Source: Paracoccaceae bacterium
GTDB taxonomy: Bacteria > Pseudomonadota > Alphaproteobacteria > Rhodobacterales > Rhodobacteraceae
DNA: 48,954 bases
Assembly: GCA_030950185.1 (NCBI GenBank)
Contig: JAUZRU010000067.1
Span: 1 to 48,954 of the forward strand
Direction of reading: 5' to 3'
How positions within the stretch are numbered: position 1 is the stretch's first letter; the number at the start of each line of letters is the position of its first letter. Of the stretch, positions 15,093 to 23,293 are shown piece after piece. The notes beneath the pieces are model-generated. The model made no database searches and was not told the origin of the DNA. It saw nothing but the letters and a program-made list of their open reading frames with translations. The position numbers were made by a program, and so were the translations under genes.

Positions 15093-15857
15093 ATGCGGAA
15101 ACTCGGAATTCTTGTGCTTGTTCTGTCGGCTCTTGCCGGGGCTCGCCTGTCTGCACAGGCTGGAAGGCTGGTTGTCGCCGCTGATCCGCAGTTGATCGAA
15201 AGCGGTTTCACGGCGTTCGTGTTTCCACGTTTTGCCCTCAAGACCGGGATTGCCGTTTCCGTTCACGCAATCGGGCCGGGTAACGATGCTGCCAGTGTCA
15301 GGATTGTCGCCGGCAGCGGCCAGGGGTTGGCCGTTTTCGAGGGGTTCGGGCGGATCTATTCGCTGGTGATGGCAGAGGATGCGCCAGCCCAGGCAACCCG
15401 ATTTGCCGCCTGGATGCGTTCCGGGGTGGGTGGGCGAACCATCGCGCAGTTTCGGCTTGACGGCAAACAGGTCTTCAAACCCATCGAACAGGCCTTGGCG
15501 GCCATACAACCGACCGTGTTCAAGGGTAATGCCGCGCGCGGGGAACGGTTGGCTTACGCAAATTGCGGGCGATGCCACGTTATCGGCGCAAGGAACCGGA
15601 TGAAGGGGATAGGCTCGACCCCGTCCTTTGGTGCGCTCAGGGCGCTGAAGGATTGGCAAGAGAGGTTTCAGACCTTCTATGTGCGCAACCCCCATCCTGC
15701 AGTGGTTCAGGTTGCGGATATCACCATGCCGTTTTCGGCTGCGCGTCCGACACCGATGCATCCGGTCGAAATCACGCAGGACGAATTGCATGACATCCTT
15801 GCCTTTGTTGCCGCGCTCGAGCCGGCGGATCTGGGGGCTCCGATCAGGCATCAGTGA
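15093..15857 (+). CDS. Cytochrome c with a tungstate-binding-protein-like N-terminal segment
   Basis: This is an exported mono-haem c-type cytochrome of 254 residues. A signal peptide spans about 1-23. Haem motif CGRCH is at 158-162 (ANCGRCHVIG) and M212 (ITMPFSA) is the likely distal ligand. Residues 25-62 (RLVVAADPQLIESGF, then FPRFALKTGIAVSVHAIGPG) resemble the start of TupA/ModA-type oxyanion receptors, and 103-130 (FAAWMRSGVGGRTIAQF, then RLDGKQVFKP) resembles their C-terminal end. The middle of such a receptor is missing. The gene overlaps the polyferredoxin gene tail-to-tail by 7 bases. It may carry electrons for FDH; the receptor likeness is from memory of the family. Confidence 0.75.
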   Translation: MRKLGILVLVLSALAGARLSAQAGRLVVAADPQLIESGFTAFVFPRFALKTGIAVSVHAIGPGNDAASVRIVAGSGQGLAVFEGFGRIYSLVMAEDAPAQATRFAAWMRSGVGGRTIAQFRLDGKQVFKPIEQALAAIQPTVFKGNAARGERLAYANCGRCHVIGARNRMKGIGSTPSFGALRALKDWQERFQTFYVRNPHPAVVQVADITMPFSAARPTPMHPVEITQDELHDILAFVAALEPADLGAPIRHQ

Positions 15858-17815
15858 TCCCGGCGTTTCTTGCCATCAAGGTAATCTTCGGTTGTCATGA
15901 CCTGCGGGCGCTCGGCCCCGCGCAAGGGGCTGTCCTTGCTGTGATACTGGGCCTGTACGCGGCAGTCGTCGCACATCTGGATCATGCGCGCGCTTTGCGA
16001 TGTTGCGAACATCGCATGCTTGCCGGCAAGCTGATCCATGATCCGATCGATCGTCGACTTCACACCGAAGGGCTTGCCACATTCGACGCATTCGAAAGGC
16101 TCTTCCTCGTGCAGGATGCGCTGATCGAGGGCGGCGTCGGAAAGATCAAGCTGTGGTTCAAGGGTAATGGCCTTTTCGGGGCAGGCATTGCGGCAGATTC
16201 CGCATTGCAGGCAGGCATCTTCCTGAAAGCGCAGCTGGGGCTGGTCGGGGTTGTCGCCAAGCGCCCCCGTGGGGCAGAGCGAGACACAGGCCAGACACAA
16301 GGTGCAGGCATCGGGATTTACCACCACCGCACCATAGGGGGCGTTGGGTGGCAGTGGCACCGGCGCGTCGGCCTGACCCAGGATCGCGCTTGCGGCCAGT
16401 CGGGTGATCTGCCGGCGGCTGCCCATGGGCAATATGGGTGGGCAGAGGGGGGCAAGGGGGCCGGGTTCGCGTAGCGCATCGGCCAATATCTGGGGGTCGT
16501 TCAGGTCTAGCAGCCGAATGCGGCCCGTGCCGGCAATGGCCTCGGCCAGCGCGACCTCGCCCTCGATGATGTCGCGCTCGGAATCGGGGGCCAGCAGGAT
16601 ATCGACCGAGGGAAAACCGGCGGCCAGCGCGGCCAGCATTTCCGCATGTCCAAAGCCTGCCAGAGTTGCGGTTTCAAGGGGGATCACATCTGTTGGCAAG
16701 CCGCGGTCAAACCGTGCGCAAAGGGCAATCATCTCGGCCCCGTGACCGCTATCGTGAACCAGCAGCCTTGGGTTGGTTCCGCCTGCGTTTTCATATGCTT
16801 GCGACAGGGTCTTGATGCGCCGGAACAGGAATTCCCCGGCAGGTGCGTCATATGTGATGGCCCCCGATGGGCAAAGTGCCGAACACGCCCCGCAGCCGGC
16901 ACACACCGCGGCATCAACCGAAACATATTCGCCGTCTGGCGACAGCGCGCCGGTGGGGCAGGCATCTACGCATTTCGAACATCCGGTAATGCCGGCCCGG
17001 GAATGGGCGCAAAGTGGCTGGCTAAGTTTGATATGGAAAGGCTTGTCAAATTCTCCGACCAGCTGGGATGCCTCGAAAGCCGCACGTGCCACAGCAAGCG
17101 GATCGCCGGGGTCGGCGTGGACATAGCCGTCTCTTTTGTGTCCGGCCGGGAAAAGGGTTTGTCCTTTCCGCAGATCAAGAATGATGTCGCATTCGGTATG
17201 TGCGCCGTCACGGGGTTCGGTCAGCCCGAAAGTGCCGCGACCGGCCGGGTTGACGCGCTGTAATGCGTTGATCTGAACGGTAAAATCGCCCAGTGCACCG
17301 CTTGCCTGCCCTAGCTTTCCAACCACGATTTCAAATCGGCGATCCAGCGGGATTTCGTCGATCGTTTCCACCAGTACGGTAACCGCCAGACTATCGGCCA
17401 ACTGCGTGGCCACAGGAATTACTGTTTCTGGATCGCCAACAATCAGGCAGCGCCCTTCCGAGTGCAGATCAAGCAGTTTCGTGGCCGGTCTTTCCAGCAG
17501 TGAATCTGCCACAAGTGCCGCCATTTTCGGGGCGGCATCCTGGCCGTCATCCGTCCATCCGGCGCGGTCCCTGATGTCGATGAAATCCAGGATGTCGTGC
17601 CCCGATTCCTCGGCGATCTCCTGAAATATTTCGCGTTCCTGCTGACAGGCGATGATTGCGTCGCCCTTGGCAATTTCCGCCGCTGCCGCGTCCAGCTGTG
17701 ACACGCACAGATTCGTGTAAACGCGCGAACACTGCACACCGGCAGAGGCTTCAATGCTGTCCTTGTCGATCTTTTGACTTCCAAGACAGTCGCATAGAAT
17801 CAATCGTTTAGGCAT
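15851..17815 (-). CDS. Polyferredoxin-type 4Fe-4S protein of the formate dehydrogenase island
   Basis: This is a cytosolic iron-sulfur protein of about 654 residues. Four CxxCxxCxxxCP motifs are visible: two adjacent (GCSKCVDACPTGAL and CAGCGACSALCPSGAI, mid-protein) and two nearer the C-terminus (CTLCLACVSLCPTGAL and CLQCGICRNACPEKAI). The N-terminus has further cysteines (LILCDCLGSQ, VQCSRVY, TNLCVSQ, IACQQE). The C-terminus has two CxxC pairs (FECVECGKPFG and MCDDCRVQ) that look like a zinc ribbon. The ATG at 17815 is preferred over an upstream GTG at 17893 because MPKRLILCDC starts the conserved fold. Proteins like this accompany FDH genes in Proteobacteria. Electron transfer or assembly are both possible roles. 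Confidence 0.8.
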   Translation of the reverse strand: MPKRLILCDCLGSQKIDKDSIEASAGVQCSRVYTNLCVSQLDAAAAEIAKGDAIIACQQEREIFQEIAEESGHDILDFIDIRDRAGWTDDGQDAAPKMAALVADSLLERPATKLLDLHSEGRCLIVGDPETVIPVATQLADSLAVTVLVETIDEIPLDRRFEIVVGKLGQASGALGDFTVQINALQRVNPAGRGTFGLTEPRDGAHTECDIILDLRKGQTLFPAGHKRDGYVHADPGDPLAVARAAFEASQLVGEFDKPFHIKLSQPLCAHSRAGITGCSKCVDACPTGALSPDGEYVSVDAAVCAGCGACSALCPSGAITYDAPAGEFLFRRIKTLSQAYENAGGTNPRLLVHDSGHGAEMIALCARFDRGLPTDVIPLETATLAGFGHAEMLAALAAGFPSVDILLAPDSERDIIEGEVALAEAIAGTGRIRLLDLNDPQILADALREPGPLAPLCPPILPMGSRRQITRLAASAILGQADAPVPLPPNAPYGAVVVNPDACTLCLACVSLCPTGALGDNPDQPQLRFQEDACLQCGICRNACPEKAITLEPQLDLSDAALDQRILHEEEPFECVECGKPFGVKSTIDRIMDQLAGKHAMFATSQSARMIQMCDDCRVQAQYHSKDSPLRGAERPQVMTTEDYLDGKKRRDH

Positions 17816-18184
17816 GGCGGTTCCCGTCGGTTCAACATCGGAGCTGGCCTTGTGCCCGATGACCTTTCCGTTCTGATAGGCGCGAAGCGGCACCGGCGTA
17901 AAGCCTTTTCATCGCTCGGGGCCTGTTGGCGGCAAGTCGAATCAGTCGGTGATTCGGGGTTGTGAAATCAACCGATAAATTTGGTCAGGAATGGGAAAAG
18001 GACAAATTGTCCCTCAGGGTTTTCGCAGCCAGCGCCATCCGGACGAAATGTCCAGTTTTCCCGCGCCGGTCAGAACGAAAACACGGACAAGTGCGAAATC
18101 ATTTGATTGGCCGTCGAGAAACCCACATTCTGGCGGGAAGAAAGCGCATCAGGGTAGACTCTGCGGCAGGGAATAGGATTGGAA
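17816..18184. promoter_or_regulatory. Divergent control region between the polyferredoxin and DUF3305-fdh genes
   Basis: This 369-base stretch separates the minus-strand polyferredoxin gene from the plus-strand DUF3305-DUF3306-torD-fdh genes. No convincing open frame, tRNA or strong palindrome was seen. It should hold promoters for both directions, probably including the target of the downstream two-component pair, but I cannot place a -35/-10 or operator with confidence. AGGA just before 18185 is the weak ribosome site for the DUF3305 gene. Confidence 0.4.
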
Positions 18185-18748
18185 ATGGAAACAGCGAGCA
18201 TTTCGATGCCGCTCGGGATTGTCGTAAGAAAATCTCCGGGTGTCACCCGTTGGGCCGGTTGGGTCTGGCGGGTGGTCGGTGTTCTTCCCGCTGCGCGCAA
18301 CGAAACCTGGAAGGAATTGCGACGGGAAGGCGAGGCGGTCGAATATCATGCCGCAACCGTCGATCTTGAACTGCACCGGACCGAGGCCGAGGCCTATGTT
18401 GCCGAGCTGTCCACACAATCGCCTTCGGTTTACGTGATCATGCGCGAGGGCGAGGATCCGGGCACTGTCGAGGATATCGAGATCGTTCTTGCCACCGTGT
18501 CCCCCTTTGAGGCGCAGGATTACGCCGATACCGGCGAAGAGCTGGTCGAACCGGTGCCGATGCCCCCGGCGCTGCGTGCATGGGTTCAGGATTTTGTCGA
18601 AACCCATCACAGCGAAAAGAAATTCATCAAGCGGCGCCGCGACAAGAAACGTGTCGATCTGGTCGAGGAAGGGGTTGGCGATCCGCGCATTTCCCAGCCA
18701 AGCGATGTTTATCGCGCGCCCGGCCGCAAACGTGGGGTGGTCCAGTGA
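18185..18748 (+). CDS. DUF3305 protein, formate dehydrogenase accessory
   Basis: This is a cytosolic protein of 187 residues, with no known biochemical activity. The start MPLGIVVRKSPGVTRWAGWVWRVVGVLP is the DUF3305 hallmark: a short strand followed by the tryptophan-rich WxxWxWR stretch. The C-terminal quarter is basic (KKFIKRRRDKKRVD). DUF3305 and DUF3306 genes regularly come as a pair before FDH genes, as here. The ATG at 18185 is used; a TTG two codons upstream is possible. Its stop overlaps the DUF3306 start (TGATG). A maturation role is inferred from this steady linkage. Confidence 0.85.
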   Translation: METASISMPLGIVVRKSPGVTRWAGWVWRVVGVLPAARNETWKELRREGEAVEYHAATVDLELHRTEAEAYVAELSTQSPSVYVIMREGEDPGTVEDIEIVLATVSPFEAQDYADTGEELVEPVPMPPALRAWVQDFVETHHSEKKFIKRRRDKKRVDLVEEGVGDPRISQPSDVYRAPGRKRGVVQ

Positions 18749-19395
18749 TGTCAGCTACAGGCCGGCCGGCAGACAAACCCCTTGACGCATGGTCGCGTCG
18801 CAAGGCCCGTGTGCGCGCGGAGGAAGAGGCCCTTGCCCGGCGCAAAGCCCAGGCCGAGACCGAGCGCCAGCAAGCAGCGCTTGCCGAAAAGACGGATGAA
18901 GAGATCCTGGCCGAGCTGAACCTTCCCGATCCAGACAGCCTGAAGGCCGGCGACGACATCGCGGCATTCATGCAGGCGGCAATCCCCGAGCGTCTGCGCA
19001 GGCGGGCCTTGCGCAAATTGTGGACCCTCAACCCCATGCTGGCCAATGTCGATGGTCTGGTTGACTATGGCGAGGATTTCACCGGCAAGGGTGCGGTCGG
19101 CGAAGTGATCGAGACGGTCTACAAGGTCGGGCGCGGCATGTTGGGCGATATGAAAGACGATGACGCCCCCGTTGCAGCAGCGCTTGCCGAAGAACAGCCC
19201 GCCGAACAAGCGGATGGCCAGCCTCTTGATGTGGTTGAGGCGGATCAAGACGGGGATCAACCGGAGGACACTACCGCATGTTCTGCGCCTGAATCAGAGG
19301 TTGCGACTGCCTCGCTTCCCGAAGATGCGGCGATGCAGCGGCGCCCCCGGCGCATGCGTTTTTCCTTTGACGATACCCTTCCAGACGGAACCTGA
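18748..19395 (+). CDS. DUF3306 protein, formate dehydrogenase accessory
   Basis: The product is 215 residues. The N-terminal part is a charged helix (AWSRRKARVRAEEEALARRK). A central DUF3306 core follows: IPERLRRRALRKLWTLNPML and DGLVDYGEDFTG. The C-terminal 60 residues are acidic and low in complexity, ending in a basic RRPRRMRFSFDD. The start is set by TGATG coupling to the DUF3305 gene; a longer in-frame extension upstream would overlap that gene in another frame. It sits directly before the TorD-type chaperone gene. Function is unknown beyond FDH linkage. Confidence 0.85.
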   Translation: MSATGRPADKPLDAWSRRKARVRAEEEALARRKAQAETERQQAALAEKTDEEILAELNLPDPDSLKAGDDIAAFMQAAIPERLRRRALRKLWTLNPMLANVDGLVDYGEDFTGKGAVGEVIETVYKVGRGMLGDMKDDDAPVAAALAEEQPAEQADGQPLDVVEADQDGDQPEDTTACSAPESEVATASLPEDAAMQRRPRRMRFSFDDTLPDGT

Positions 19396-19398
19396 CAG

Positions 19399-20007
19399 AT
19401 GATGGCAATGACCACAGAAACCGACATTCCCGAAGAGGACCGCCTGCGCGCGGATTTCTATGATTTCCTTGGCGCGCTTCTGGCCGGGCCGCCCGACAAG
19501 GCCCTGCTGAAAAAGACCGCGGGGCTTAGCGGCGATGACAGCCCCCTGGGGCAGGCGGTCAGCGCCATGGCGCGGGTGGCGGCGATTTCGAACCCGACCG
19601 GGGTCGAGCGCGAATTTACCGCATTGTTCATCGGTGTCGGGCGCGGCGAATTGCTGCCCTATGCAAGCTATTACCTGACCGGCTTTCTGAACGAAAAGCC
19701 GCTTGCCGCGCTACGCAAGGAAATGGCCGCGCTGTGCATCACGCGCGCGCCCAATGTGTTCGAGCCTGAAGACAATATCGCATCACTGTTCGAGATGATG
19801 GCCGGAATGATCACCGGGCGTTTCGGCAAGCCGGTGCCGCTGGCCCGTCAGGCCGAATTCTTCAACCGCCATATCGGCCCCTGGGCCGAGCATTTCTTTG
19901 CCGATCTCGAGGGGGCAGAAAACTCGGTCTTTTACGCATCCGTCGGTGCGGCGGGAAAGGCATTCATCGAGATCGAGCGCGAGGCCTTCCGCATTGCCGC
20001 GGGCTGA
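19399..20007 (+). CDS. TorD-family molybdoenzyme chaperone for formate dehydrogenase
   Basis: This is a cytosolic, all-helical TorD/DmsD-type chaperone of 202 residues that would bind the Tat signal of FdhA and hold it until the Mo/W cofactor is inserted. Family features are RADFYDFLGALLAGPPDKALL at the start and LPYASYYLTGFLNEKPLAALRKEM (about residues 85-108). EPEDNIASLFEMMAGMI (about 121-137) corresponds to the typical EPxDHIAxxLExM motif. It begins three bases after the DUF3306 gene. Methionine codons at positions 1, 2 and 4 leave the exact start open by a few residues. Confidence 0.88.
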   Translation: MMAMTTETDIPEEDRLRADFYDFLGALLAGPPDKALLKKTAGLSGDDSPLGQAVSAMARVAAISNPTGVEREFTALFIGVGRGELLPYASYYLTGFLNEKPLAALRKEMAALCITRAPNVFEPEDNIASLFEMMAGMITGRFGKPVPLARQAEFFNRHIGPWAEHFFADLEGAENSVFYASVGAAGKAFIEIEREAFRIAAG

Positions 20008-20083
20008 GCGCGCGAGAGGGGCATCCCTGGGGGGAGACCCGAACAACCGCCCTGCAAGGGGCACAACAACAGGAGGAAGAAAG

Positions 20084-20278
20084 ATGAGCGAAAAGGAAAA
20101 GGACGGCGCGCCCAGCCGCCGCGACTTTCTCAAGCTCGCTTCGGTTTCCGCACCGGCGGCGGTGGCAGCCACCGCGCTTGCGACAACCGAGGCCGAGGCC
20201 GAAACGGCCCGAACCGGCGAGGGGGGGATGCGGGATACCGCACATATCCGCGCCTATCTGGACAGCGCCCGCTTCTGA
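20084..20278 (+). CDS. Small twin-arginine signal protein of the formate dehydrogenase region (FdhX-like)
   Basis: This is a 64-residue protein made almost entirely of a twin-arginine signal (PSRRDFLKLASVSAPAAVAATALA, about residues 10-33) plus a short tail ending in RDTAHIRAYLDSARF. It corresponds to the conserved formate-dehydrogenase-region Tat-target family. Its ATG at 20084 has a strong AGGAGG at 20071-20076. It lies just before fdhA. It has no room for cofactors; a structural or assembly role with the catalytic subunit has been suggested for such proteins, but I regard the function as unknown. Confidence 0.85.
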   Translation: MSEKEKDGAPSRRDFLKLASVSAPAAVAATALATTEAEAETARTGEGGMRDTAHIRAYLDSARF

Positions 20279-20282
20279 GGGG

Positions 20283-20300
20283 CTGACCGGAACCGGTCAG
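20283..20300. promoter_or_regulatory. Palindromic hairpin in the fdhA leader
   Basis: The perfect inverted repeat CTGACCGG-AA-CCGGTCAG starts 5 bases after the stop of the small Tat-signal gene. As RNA it folds with a 7-bp stem and a GAAC loop. No T-run follows, so it is more likely an mRNA processing or stabilising element, or a protein site, than a terminator. It directly abuts the first copy of the 19-bp repeat. Confidence 0.5.
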
Positions 20301-20318
20301 GGGTAGCGAGACGCCCCC
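20300..20318 (+). repeat. 19-bp direct repeat, copy 1 (fdhA leader)
   Basis: GGGGTAGCGAGACGCCCCC occurs here, 70 bases before the fdhA start, and again exactly at 20409-20427. With its flanks this copy can form a CAGGGG/CCCCTG stem around TAGCGAGACG. It lies between the Tat-signal gene and fdhA. The exact identity is seen directly; the meaning is open. Confidence 0.85.
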
Positions 20319-20387
20319 TGGATCGGAGCAGCAACAATCAATCCGGCAGACGCGGCGCATGGCCGGTTTGCCAAAAGGGAGAAACAC

Positions 20388-23282
20388 ATGCTCAGGAAAA
20401 AAACCAACGGGGTAGCGAGACGCCCCCAGCGGACAAGTCTCCTGTCGGAACTGGCCGAGAAATCGGTTGACCGGCGCGCGTTCCTGCGCGGCTCGGGCCT
20501 TGCCATTGGCGGGCTGGCCGCCATCGGTGCGACCGGCGGAACAGTTACCCGCGCATCGGCCCAGCAGGCCGTCAAGGGCGCGGTTGACACGATCAAGACC
20601 GTTTGCACCCATTGCTCGGTCGGTTGCACGGTCATTGCCGAGGTAGATAACGGCGTCTGGGTCGGGCAGGAACCCGGCTGGGACAGCCCGTTCAACCTTG
20701 GGGCCCATTGTGCCAAGGGTGCCTCGGTTCGCGAACACGCCCATGGCGAACGCCGCCTGAAATACCCGATGAAGAAAGAGGGCGGGGTCTGGAAGCGCAT
20801 CAGCTGGGAACAGGCGATCAACGAGATCGGCGACAAGATGCTGAAGATCCGCGAGGAAAGCGGCCCCGACAGCGTCTATTGGCTGGGCAGCGCAAAGCAC
20901 AGCAACGAACAGGCCTATCTGTTCCGCAAGTTTGCCGCCTACTGGGGCACCAATAACGTCGACCACCAGGCACGGATCTGCCACTCGACCACGGTTGCGG
21001 GTGTTGCGAATACATGGGGCTACGGCGCCATGACCAACAGCTATAACGACATCCACAACAGCCGCGCGATGATCCTGTTCGGCTCGAACCCGGCCGAGGC
21101 GCATCCGGTGTCGCTGTTGCATATCCTCAAGGCGAAAGAGCAGAACAACGCGCCGTTGATCGTGGTCGATCCGCGGTTTACGCGCACGGCGGCGCATGCC
21201 GACGAATATATGCGTATCCGGCCCGGCACCGACGTCGCCGTGATTTGGGGCATCTTGTGGCACATCTTTGAAAACGGCTGGGAAGACAAGGAATTCATCC
21301 GCACCCGTGTTTACGGCATGGATGAAATTCGCGCCGAGGTGAAGAAATGGACACCGGAAGAGGTCGAGCGTGTCACCGGCGTGCCCGGCAGTCAGATGGA
21401 GCGCGTCGCCCGCACGCTGGCCAACAACCGCCCCGGCACGCTGATCTGGTGCATGGGCGGCACCCAGCACCATATCGGCAACAACAACACGCGCGCCTAT
21501 TGCATCCTGCAGCTTGCGCTGGGCAACATGGCGACCTCTGGTGGCGGGGCCAACATCTTCCGTGGTCATGACAACGTGCAGGGCGCGACCGATGTCTGCG
21601 TGCTCAGCCACAGCCTGCCCGGCTATTACGGCCTGTCAGGCGGCGCATGGGCACATTGGGCCCGCGTCTGGGAAGAGGATCTTGATTGGCTCAAGGGCCG
21701 GTTCGACAAGCTCAAGACCAAGGATGGCAAGGAAAAGTCCCTGATGAACCTCAAGGGCATTCCTGTCAGTCGCTGGATTGATGGCGTGCTTGAGAAAAAG
21801 GACAATATCGACCAGCCCGACAATGTGCGTGCGATGGTTTTGTGGGGCCATGCGCCCAACTCGCAGACCCGCGGCGTCGAGATGAAAAAGGCGATGGAGA
21901 TGCTCGACCTGCTGGTCGTGGTTGACCCCTATCCGACTGTCTCGGCCGTCATGCATGATCGCACGGACGGGGTGTATCTGCTGCCCGCCTCGACCCAATT
22001 CGAGACCCGCGGCTCGGTTACCGCCTCGAACCGCTCGGTCCAGTGGCGCGACAAGGTTGTCGAACCCCTGTTCGAAAGCCTGCCAGATCAAGTCATCATG
22101 GCCAAGTTCGCCAAGAAGCTGGGTTTTGCCGATCGTCTGTTCCGCAATATCAGCATGGACGGCGAGGACGAGCCGAATGTCGAGGACATCACCCGCGAAT
22201 TCAATCGCGGCATGTGGACCATCGGTTATACCGGCTGGGCGCCCGAACGCATCAAGGCGCACATGAAGTACCAGCACACCTTTGACCGGACCACGCTGCA
22301 AGCCGTGGGTGGCCCGCTTGACGGTGAATATTACGGCCTGCCATGGCCATGCTGGGGCACGCCCGAGATGAAACATCCCGGCACGCCGATCCTTTATGAC
22401 ATGAGCAAACCCGTCGCCAAGGGCGGCCTGACCTTCCGCGCCCGCTTTGGTGTCGAAAGAAACGGCGTCAATCTGCTGGCCGAAGGGGTTTATTCGCAGG
22501 GCTCGGAAATCAAGGATGGTTACCCCGAGTTCACCATGGCGATGCTCAAGCAGCTTGGCTGGGACAAGGACCTGACCGACGAGGAACGCGCCACCATCGA
22601 AAAGATTGCCGGCGACAAGACCAACTGGAAGACTGACCTTTCGGGCGGCATCCAGCGCGTCGCGATCAAGCATGGCTGCGCACCCTTTGGCAACGCCAAG
22701 GCGCGTGCCGTGGTCTGGACCTTCCCGGATCCGGTGCCCGTCCACCGCGAGCCGCTTTACACCCCGCGGCGCGACCTTGTGGCGGATTACCCGACCTACA
22801 AGGACAAGCGGGCCTATCGTCTGCCCACGCTTTATGAATCGATCCAGAAACAGGATTTCAGCAAGGATTATCCCATGATCCTGACATCCGGTCGTCTGGT
22901 CGAATACGAGGGCGGTGGCGACGAGACCCGTTCGAACCCCTGGCTGGCCGAGCTCCAGCAGGAAATGTTCGCCGAGATCCACCCGCGCGATGCCAACAAT
23001 CTGGGCATTCGCGACGGGCAAGATATCTGGGTCGAGGGTCCTGAAGGGGGCAAGGTCAAGGTCAAGGCGATGGTCACCCGCAGGGTGGGCGAAGGCGTTG
23101 TCTTCATGCCGTTCCACTTTGGCGGTCATTTCCAGGGCAAGGACCTGCGGGACAAATACCCCGACGGGGCCGATCCCTATGTGCTTGGCGAAGCCGCCAA
23201 CACGGCGATGACCTATGGCTATGACAGCGTGACCCAGATGCAGGAGACGAAAGTCACCCTGTGCAAGGTCACCGCAGCGTAA
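20388..23282 (+). CDS. fdhA: Formate dehydrogenase catalytic (alpha) subunit, Mo/W-bisMGD, cysteine type
   Basis: This is the Tat-exported catalytic subunit oxidising formate to CO2 in the periplasm; 964 residues. Twin-arginine motif DRRAFLRG is near residue 28. One [4Fe-4S] cluster is bound by C73, C76, C80 and C108 (TVCTHCSVGC...GAHCAKG). The metal ligand is C198 in DHQARICHSTTVAG, encoded by TGC, so this is a cysteine rather than selenocysteine enzyme; H199 is the expected catalytic histidine. The C-terminal MopB cofactor domain begins near TSGRLVEYEGGGDETRSN. The ATG at 20388 has AGGGAGA upstream and there is no later Met before the Tat motif. The gene order chaperone-small Tat protein-fdhA-fdhB-fdhC is typical. 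Confidence 0.96.
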   Translation: MLRKKTNGVARRPQRTSLLSELAEKSVDRRAFLRGSGLAIGGLAAIGATGGTVTRASAQQAVKGAVDTIKTVCTHCSVGCTVIAEVDNGVWVGQEPGWDSPFNLGAHCAKGASVREHAHGERRLKYPMKKEGGVWKRISWEQAINEIGDKMLKIREESGPDSVYWLGSAKHSNEQAYLFRKFAAYWGTNNVDHQARICHSTTVAGVANTWGYGAMTNSYNDIHNSRAMILFGSNPAEAHPVSLLHILKAKEQNNAPLIVVDPRFTRTAAHADEYMRIRPGTDVAVIWGILWHIFENGWEDKEFIRTRVYGMDEIRAEVKKWTPEEVERVTGVPGSQMERVARTLANNRPGTLIWCMGGTQHHIGNNNTRAYCILQLALGNMATSGGGANIFRGHDNVQGATDVCVLSHSLPGYYGLSGGAWAHWARVWEEDLDWLKGRFDKLKTKDGKEKSLMNLKGIPVSRWIDGVLEKKDNIDQPDNVRAMVLWGHAPNSQTRGVEMKKAMEMLDLLVVVDPYPTVSAVMHDRTDGVYLLPASTQFETRGSVTASNRSVQWRDKVVEPLFESLPDQVIMAKFAKKLGFADRLFRNISMDGEDEPNVEDITREFNRGMWTIGYTGWAPERIKAHMKYQHTFDRTTLQAVGGPLDGEYYGLPWPCWGTPEMKHPGTPILYDMSKPVAKGGLTFRARFGVERNGVNLLAEGVYSQGSEIKDGYPEFTMAMLKQLGWDKDLTDEERATIEKIAGDKTNWKTDLSGGIQRVAIKHGCAPFGNAKARAVVWTFPDPVPVHREPLYTPRRDLVADYPTYKDKRAYRLPTLYESIQKQDFSKDYPMILTSGRLVEYEGGGDETRSNPWLAELQQEMFAEIHPRDANNLGIRDGQDIWVEGPEGGKVKVKAMVTRRVGEGVVFMPFHFGGHFQGKDLRDKYPDGADPYVLGEAANTAMTYGYDSVTQMQETKVTLCKVTAA
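20409..20427 (+). repeat. 19-bp direct repeat, copy 2 (inside fdhA codons 8-14)
   Basis: This is an exact second copy of the 19-bp sequence at 20300-20318, located within the first codons of fdhA, before the twin-arginine motif. It encodes part of GVARRPQ. Because it is in a non-conserved part of the signal peptide, the coding sequence could tolerate it. Spacing between copies is 109 bases. Confidence 0.85.
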
Positions 23283-23293
23283 GGAGAAGAAAC

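Noticed and set aside
20940-21000. Possible selenocysteine site in FdhA
   Set aside because: The metal-ligand codon is TGC (Cys198) rather than TGA, so no recoding is needed.
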